Assembly: GCA_031263525.1 (NCBI GenBank)
Contig: JAISFP010000027.1
Location: forward strand, 1 to 33,622
Reading direction: 5' to 3'
Source: Deltaproteobacteria bacterium
Lineage (GTDB): Bacteria > Desulfobacterota > Desulfarculia > Adiutricales > Adiutricaceae
Length of the DNA: 33,622 nucleotides
Both the position numbers and the translations under genes were made by a program. Shown here one piece after another: positions 28,818 to 33,622 of this stretch. Each line of letters starts with the position of its first letter. Position 1 is the first letter of the stretch. Under the pieces are notes generated by a model. The model was not told the origin of the DNA and did no database searches. It saw only the letters and a list, made by a program, of their open reading frames with translations.

Positions 28818-29001
28818 GTAACTGTTCAGGTGCCCCTCTATTGAGAACCATTTTGGATTGAAAGAGCCCTCATGATGAGCCATCGAAGTTGCAGTGACAA
28901 CTATGGATGCTCCATGTGGTGGCGAAGAGTTTTTCAGAAGACATTTTAGTTAAAAAGATCCCCATGTTGAGTTCCCCTACGGGGGCCCCCTGAACGGTTA
29001 C
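28818..29001 (+). mobile_element. 184-bp MITE-like element, GTAAC-ended (copy b)
   Basis: The element starts GTAACTGTTCAGGTGCCCC and ends with the reverse complement of GTAACCGTTCAGGGGGCCCC. Its whole interior aligns with copy a (315-499) read in the opposite direction. No coding capacity. The termini resemble those of IS66-type elements; no clear target duplication is visible. Confidence 0.72.
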
Positions 29002-29983
29002 GAAAAAGTTTAACTTGATAATTAATTAATTCATAACACCTTTCTTGCCCTGCTCTGAGATTATGTCTCTGCTGTGCGTCCAACTAAATCATCCTGCTTT
29101 CACATTAAACAGATTTCAATTTCGACATTGTTCAAGACTCGACTCTACAAGCCAATCCCCGGCCTCGCCCTACTCGGTGAAACTTCGAGGGCCAAAATTG
29201 TCGCCTCGTTAAACGGCTCCATATGCCGTTCTTCAGCCTTTTCTAACTCCCGGACCTGACGCCGTACCGTTAAAATTATTTCAAAAATAAATACCACAAT
29301 CTCACTCATTCAACCAAGGCGCTCACCACTTTCGTCTCTCTCATAACTCTCGTTATTCTCGTCACACTCATAGGACACTGGATCCTTTTGAATATAGCAT
29401 ACATGACAACTGTCCGGTACGTCCTGGAACTCAGGAAAATCACCATCTTCCTTCTCTCCTTCGGACTTTCGGAGATCCCAGTCGAAAATACCCAAGCTAT
29501 AAGCGAAAGGAAGTATAGCCACTTCCGAAACAATTAAATGAATAACTACGGTCCCGGTCACGTCTTGAAGCTCATAACGTACAAATTGGCCACGCGGAAC
29601 GGCACGAAAAATTGAATTCTCTTTATCGATTCCTCCCGCGCCAGATCAAACATTACGGCTCTCAAAAGACGCGGCCTCTGCGGCGGTACATCCCCCGCGT
29701 CACGCGGTGGCTCAGGAAGACTCGTCCAGCAGAGCTGTTACCCTAGCAGGTGCCGGCTTTGGCACGATGCCAGGCACCATTTCCCCGAATCTCCAACCCG
29801 TTGGCCAGATGGAGCGGTCACGATCCCATCTGCCAGAAGGATCCCGGCAGGAGGCCCTCCGGCAACCGCGCGGTTCTCCCGGACCGGAGACACGCGATCC
29901 GGCGGCGCGGAGGCACCTCGGCGAACCGGGCCCGAGCCGCTGCGGCCCGGGCCTGCAAGTCGGCGGCGGCGGCGCCGCGGCCC
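29002..29983. other. Spacer downstream of cheA, with a small unexplained ORF
   Basis: A minus-strand open frame from about 29640 to 29306 reads RAVPRGQFVRYELQDV, then a hydrophobic IHLIVSEVAILPFAYSLGIF, then an acidic tail with two Cys. The track starts it at a GTG (29561). It has no good ribosome binding site, and I do not recognise it. It may be the tail of a decayed gene. The rest, up to the cheA stop, is GC-rich with overlapping ORFs and no gene. Confidence 0.3.
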
Positions 29984-32170
29984 CTACGAGCTCGCGATAA
30001 GCTTGTCGGAATCCAGGATGAGGACCACCCGCCCGTCCCCCAGGAGCGTGAGCCCGTTGAAGAAGGGGAGCTTCCTGAAGGTCTCCAGCTCGAACTCCTT
30101 GATGACTATCTTCTGCTGGCCCAGGATCTCGTCGGCCAGTATCGACTGTCGGGTGTCGGTCTTGCCGCGCAGGATGATGAAGACCAGGGAGGCGCCGTTC
30201 CGGCCCTGGACCCCTCCGAGGGCCCCCGCCTCCGAGGGCGCGGCGGCCGCGCGGTTCACTGCCTGCTCCGGGAGGCCCAGGAGCGACTTCAGGTCTATGA
30301 CCGAGATGACCATGTCCCTGTGGCGGAAGACAGCGCCCTCCTTGTGGCGGTGGACGTCGGCCGCCGGGACCGTGACTATCTCGTTCACGCACTCCAGGGG
30401 GAGGCAGAAGGTGGAGGTCCCCACCCTGAGCATGATGGCCTCCTTGGTCAGGAGGGTGTTGGTGACCGGGAGCCGCATCCCCACGGTCATGCCCCGCCCG
30501 GGGCGGTTGTCGATGGTGACCTCCCCGTTCCACTTCTTGAGGTTCGTCATCACGACGTCCATGCCCACGCCGCGTCCGGACAGGTCGGTCGCCTGGTCCT
30601 TGGTGGACAGCCCCGAGCTGAACACCAGCATCTCTGCGTCGTGGTCGGTCATGGAAAGCTGCTGCTCGGGGGTGATGTTCCCGCGCTCCACGGCCTTGGC
30701 CTTGATCTTCTCCAGGTCGAGCCCGCGCCCGTCGTCGGCCACCTCTATGAATATCGCAGCCTCCTCCTGGGTGACGGTGATGGAGACCGTGCCGCGCCTC
30801 TGCTTGCCGGCGGCCACCCGGTCCTCGGGCATCTCGAGCCCGTGATCCACCGCGTTGCGGACGATGTGGACCATGGCCTGCTCGACGTCGTCCAGGAGGG
30901 ACTTGTCAATGGGCACCCGCTCCCCCGTGATGACCATCTCGGCCTCCTTGCCGATCTTGTGGGAGATGTCGCGCACGAGGCGGGGGAACTTCTTAAGGAT
31001 GTTGTTCATCTCCACCTGGCGGACCTCCATGATGGAGCGCTGGAGGTTCACGATGTCGTTGGAGATGGTCCTCGACACGGTGGAGAAGTCCCGGAGGAGG
31101 CCGATGTCCACCCCGGCCTTCCGAAACGAGAACTGCAGGTGGTTTAAAATCTCGCTCTTGGTGATGAGCCTGCCCACGCTCTCGAGGAAGAGGTCGATCT
31201 TGGCCTCGTCCACGCGGATGGTCTTCACCTGGGGCTCCTTCAGCGCCCCCGAGCTCTTGGAGGACCGGCTGCTCTTGACGGCGGGCGCCTCCACCTCCAC
31301 CTGGAACTTCTGCTTGAGGTCGTTCAGCATGGCCGCGAAGAACTCGACCATCATCTGGTCCATGTCCAGGTCGCGCTCGGCGAAGAGCTGGAGCCCGTCG
31401 CCCAGCTCGGCTATGAGCCCCATCGCGTCCTCGGTCGCCACCTCGGCCAGAAGCGAGTACAGGGAGTTGGCTGCGTCCACGAAGGCCCTGGCGTCCTCCG
31501 GGCCGGCCTTGCCGTCCCTGAACTTGGGCAGGAGATCCTCCATGGCCCTCACGCTGTCCGTGAGGTCGGCGCCGTTGTAGTTGAACCGGATCTGGTTCGC
31601 CCCGTCCTCCTCCAGGGTGGCCAGCGCCAGCCCGGTGGTCACGTCCGAGATGTCCTTCTTGAGCGCCTCCGCCTCGGCCTCCTCCATGCCGGGCAGCAGG
31701 TTCTCCAGGTCATCCACGAGCTTCCTCGCGGCGTCCACCAGCTGGGAGTCGCGCCGGCTGATCCTGTCCACCTGGGCCTGGATCTCCGCCACGAAGGCCA
31801 GGTGGTCGCCGGTCATGGTCGTGTAGGAGATGTCCTCCTCGAGCCGGGAGATGATGTCCCGGAAGATGTCGTTCCCCTTGAACAGCAGGTCCACCACCTT
31901 GGGGTGCTTGCCCAGGATGGAGTTGTTCTTGTCGATCATGCTCATCAGGTCTTCCAGGCGGTGGGCGATGGTGGCTATGTTGTCCACGTTGAACATCTTG
32001 GAAGACCCCTTCAGGCTGTGCATGTGCCTGAAAAGGGAGAATATGGTCTCGGAGGACGTGGGGTCCTGCTCCAGGTTCACGAGCTCGTTGTCGAGAGTCT
32101 CGATGGTCTCCCGGACCTCGTCCTTGTACTGCTCGAACAGTTCGGCCAGGTTTTCGTCGGTAACGCTCAT
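29984..32170 (-). CDS. cheA: Chemotaxis-type histidine kinase CheA
   Basis: A 728-aa CheA. The Hpt domain (about 1-110) carries phospho-acceptor His51 in FRHMHSLKGSSKMF. Residues about 140-300 are helical and acidic, without a clear CheY-binding P2 domain. A Ser-rich linker leads to the P3 dimerisation helices (about 313-400). The ATPase domain has its N box at VHIVRNAVDHGLE (434-446), G1 at DDGRGLD (479-485) and G2 at GRGVGMDVV (532-540). The C-terminal CheW-like domain (about 575-728) couples to receptors. The ATG at 32170 has GGAGG 5 nt upstream. It lies 59 bp behind cheY on the same strand, so the two are probably co-transcribed and CheA should phosphorylate that CheY. No receptor, cheW, cheR or cheB is in the window. 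Confidence 0.96.
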   Translation of the reverse strand: MSVTDENLAELFEQYKDEVRETIETLDNELVNLEQDPTSSETIFSLFRHMHSLKGSSKMFNVDNIATIAHRLEDLMSMIDKNNSILGKHPKVVDLLFKGNDIFRDIISRLEEDISYTTMTGDHLAFVAEIQAQVDRISRRDSQLVDAARKLVDDLENLLPGMEEAEAEALKKDISDVTTGLALATLEEDGANQIRFNYNGADLTDSVRAMEDLLPKFRDGKAGPEDARAFVDAANSLYSLLAEVATEDAMGLIAELGDGLQLFAERDLDMDQMMVEFFAAMLNDLKQKFQVEVEAPAVKSSRSSKSSGALKEPQVKTIRVDEAKIDLFLESVGRLITKSEILNHLQFSFRKAGVDIGLLRDFSTVSRTISNDIVNLQRSIMEVRQVEMNNILKKFPRLVRDISHKIGKEAEMVITGERVPIDKSLLDDVEQAMVHIVRNAVDHGLEMPEDRVAAGKQRRGTVSITVTQEEAAIFIEVADDGRGLDLEKIKAKAVERGNITPEQQLSMTDHDAEMLVFSSGLSTKDQATDLSGRGVGMDVVMTNLKKWNGEVTIDNRPGRGMTVGMRLPVTNTLLTKEAIMLRVGTSTFCLPLECVNEIVTVPAADVHRHKEGAVFRHRDMVISVIDLKSLLGLPEQAVNRAAAAPSEAGALGGVQGRNGASLVFIILRGKTDTRQSILADEILGQQKIVIKEFELETFRKLPFFNGLTLLGDGRVVLILDSDKLIASS

Positions 32171-32229
32171 GTAGTCCTCCGGCCTGGGCCCCGGGCCCGG
32201 GCTGGCGGGATGCCCCGCCTGCCTGCCCC

Positions 32230-32610
32230 CTAGCCCAGCTCCAGGGCCTTCCTCACCGCGGTCATGACCTTCTCCTCGTCATAGGGCTTGATGATGTACT
32301 GCCTGGCACCCACCTTCAGGCAGTGCATCACGGTCCTGGCATCCGACACCGAGGATGCCATGATAATCCTGGAACCGGGGTACTTCTCGAGCAGCTTCTC
32401 CAGCACCTCGGTGCCCCTCAGCTTGGGCATGACGATGTCCAGCGTGGTCAGCTCCGGCCTGAGCTCCTCGAAGAGGACGAGGGCCTCCTCCCCGTCGCAG
32501 GCCTGACCCACCACGTCGAAGCCCTGGCTCTGGAAGAGCTTGAAGAGCATCTGGCGCATCACCGGGGAGTCGTCCACAATAAGCACCCTTTGACCTGATC
32601 CGATCGCCAT
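32230..32610 (-). CDS. cheY: CheY-like single-domain response regulator
   Basis: A 126-aa stand-alone receiver. The acidic pair VDD (near residue 13), the phospho-acceptor Asp58 in TTLDIVMP, the Ser in MASSVSD and the Lys108 in IIKPYD are all present, so it should accept phosphate from CheA. The track starts at a GTG (32619), but the ATG at 32610 has AAGGTGG with 5 nt spacing and is the likelier start. It is the first gene of a two-gene operon with cheA. The downstream target is unknown; it could control a flagellar motor or another chemosensory output. Confidence 0.93.
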   Translation of the reverse strand: MAIGSGQRVLIVDDSPVMRQMLFKLFQSQGFDVVGQACDGEEALVLFEELRPELTTLDIVMPKLRGTEVLEKLLEKYPGSRIIMASSVSDARTVMHCLKVGARQYIIKPYDEEKVMTAVRKALELG

Positions 32611-32615
32611 GTGAG

Positions 32616-32622
32616 CCACCTT
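32616..32622 (-). promoter_or_regulatory. Shine-Dalgarno that sets the cheY start
   Basis: AAGGTGG lies 5 nt upstream of ATG 32610. It overlaps the GTG that the ORF track uses as start, which makes the ATG the better choice. Confidence 0.65.
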
Positions 32623-32698
32623 GATCTGAGAAGTGCGCCCGGAGCCCGGCCCCGGCAGGGCCGAGCCCGGAGACCGGCACCCGGACCGCCCCCGGCCT

Positions 32699-32745
32699 AA
32701 AAAAAGAGCCGGCCGCCCCGGACAGGCACCTTCCGTGCCGGCCCT
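32699..32745 (-). terminator. Intrinsic terminator upstream of cheY
   Basis: On the minus strand AGGGCCGGC (32745-32737) pairs with GCCGGCTCT (32713-32705) and is followed by a run of seven T (32705-32699). The loop of about 23 nt can form a further small hairpin. This is the clearest intrinsic terminator in the window. It points toward cheY, so it would stop transcription entering from the repeat array, or attenuate a long cheY leader. Confidence 0.6.
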
Positions 32746-33019
32746 GCGGCAGCCCCTCCGTCCAGGACGCGCGTCCGCGGCGTCCCCCGTCTCCAGGCGG
32801 GCGACACGACCGACCCCGCCCCGGGCCCTCCTGGGATCCCGTTTGACCGGCCGGAGGCCAAGTCCCGCTATTTCAGTCTAATCTTAGCATTGAGCCCATG
32901 CCATGTCCAGGACGCCAGGGGCCCTCCAAACGGCCACGGCGGCCAGACCCCGGACCCCGGGCGGGCTCCGCAGGACTCCCCGGCCAAGCCTCCGCCAGCC
33001 CCCCGCGAAAGCTTCGGAC
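32746..33019. other. GC-rich spacer
   Basis: Overlapping ORFs caused by composition; no gene or regulatory site identified. Confidence 0.4.
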
Positions 33020-33268
33020 CGGACACCCGCCAACCGGGGGATCTCCCGCCCTGACAACCGCCAACTGAGGAAGCTTACGCCCGGACAGCCGCCAACTGTG
33101 GAAACTACATCCTGGACCCCCGCCAACCGGGGGAGCTCCGGCCAGGACAGCCGCCAACTGTGGAAGCTACATACTGGACCCCCGCCAACCGGGGGAGCTC
33201 CGACCAGGACAGCCGCCAGCTGAGGAAGCTTCAGTCTGGACCCCCGCCAACCGGGCGAGCTCCGGCCA
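33020..33268. repeat. 31-bp tandem repeat with 62-bp higher-order pattern
   Basis: GCCAAC/GCCAGC landmarks fall at 33029, 33060, 33091, 33122, 33153, 33184, 33215 and 33246, exactly 31 bp apart. Two monomer types occur: A (GGACAGCCGCCAACTGTGGA) and B (GGACCCCCGCCAACCGGGGG). The order is B A A B A B A B, so the last part is a 62-bp two-monomer unit. The period is not a multiple of three and no gene crosses it. Confidence 0.92.
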
Positions 33269-33484
33269 GGCCCGCGCCGCCCTTGCCCTTCCCCCTGCTG
33301 TCTGCCGTCGACGGATTGGGAACCATGTGCCCCCACGTCAGGTGTCAAGGACCACACCACCGACCGCACCCGGCAGTCCCGTGACCCCCGTCCCGACCGC
33401 TCCAAGAGCACTGCCTGCTATCCCCTGACCTGACCCGACATCCCCCCGACCGCTCACGGGGTCGTTGCCCGCTGTTACCGAACC

Positions 33485-33622
33485 GTAACTATTCAGGTGC
33501 CCCCCCCCAGAAATCATCCAGAGGGGGTTTCAGGGGCCTACAACTCATCTTTGGCACGATATTTGCTCAAGGTTATGTTTGGCGATTTGGGTGCCTTCCC
33601 AAGTTTTTGTGTGATGATTTTT
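33485..33622 (+). mobile_element. Left end of a GTAAC-ended element, cut by the window
   Basis: GTAACTATTCAGGTGCCCCC starts at 33485, the same terminus as the 185-bp elements. The sequence after about 33510 differs from those but resembles the inner flank of the lone end near 1338 (a CATC(A/T)TTGGCA-type word). It is probably the end of a longer or different member; the other end lies outside the window. Confidence 0.5.

Noticed and set aside
315-29001. Composite transposon bounded by the two GTAAC-ended elements
   Set aside because: No transposase is present, no target duplication is visible, and the interval contains core genes such as pepF.
29750-31147. 465-aa plus ORF
   Set aside because: Antisense shadow of cheA.

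Overview
This is a low-coding-density stretch of a Gram-negative bacterial chromosome. The high-GC core genes (PAS hybrid kinase, CheY-CheA pair, PepF), the lipoprotein with a lipobox and the AAA-ATPase/PDDEXK 'DUF1703' proteins would suit a deltaproteobacterium/Desulfobacterota-like, possibly host-associated lineage. That placement is an impression only; there is no rRNA or other marker here. Ten genes look intact and together fill about 49% of the window. Nine of the ten are on the minus strand. No tRNA, rRNA, CRISPR array or full-length transposase was seen.

Layout. 1-1.5 kb: AT-rich spacer with a 185-bp MITE-like element and a 43-bp tandem repeat. 1.5-3.4 kb: AAA-ATPase-like/PDDEXK protein (+). 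3.4-4.4 kb: spacer with a probable broken membrane-protein ORF. 4.4-9.0 kb (-): a hybrid histidine kinase followed by a Pro/Ala-tailed lipoprotein, separated by a G-rich ~29-bp repeat. 9.0-10.6 kb: spacer. 10.6-12.4 kb (-): an active-looking oligoendopeptidase F (M3). 12.4-13.7 kb: a large 61/63-bp repeat array. 13.7-22.6 kb: remains of an M3 expansion, namely one pseudogene, two intact M3-like genes lacking the HEXXH motif, and a small eroded fragment. 23.3-24.1 kb (-): a Pro/Gln-rich secreted protein. 24.1-26.4 kb: spacer with repeats, a MITE and a duplicated AAA-ATPase 3' stub. 26.4-28.3 kb (-): second AAA-ATPase-like/PDDEXK gene. 28.3-30 kb: spacer with the second 185-bp element. 30-32.6 kb (-): cheY-cheA. 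32.6-33.6 kb: intrinsic terminator, 31-bp repeat array and another element end.

How the genes relate. CheY-CheA forms a two-gene chemotaxis-type signalling module. The hybrid kinase is a separate sensory phosphorelay. The M3 genes form a local paralogue family: one canonical zinc peptidase, two full-length homologues whose zinc-site residues are lost to different degrees, and decayed copies. The most notable feature is this gradient from active enzyme through apparent pseudoenzymes to pseudogene. It sits among two families of short inverted-repeat elements (a 141-bp TA-flanked family, three copies; a ~185-bp GTAAC-ended family, two full copies plus two lone ends) and at least eight independent tandem-repeat arrays. 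The pattern suggests gene duplication, decay and repeat proliferation in a genome with relaxed selection.
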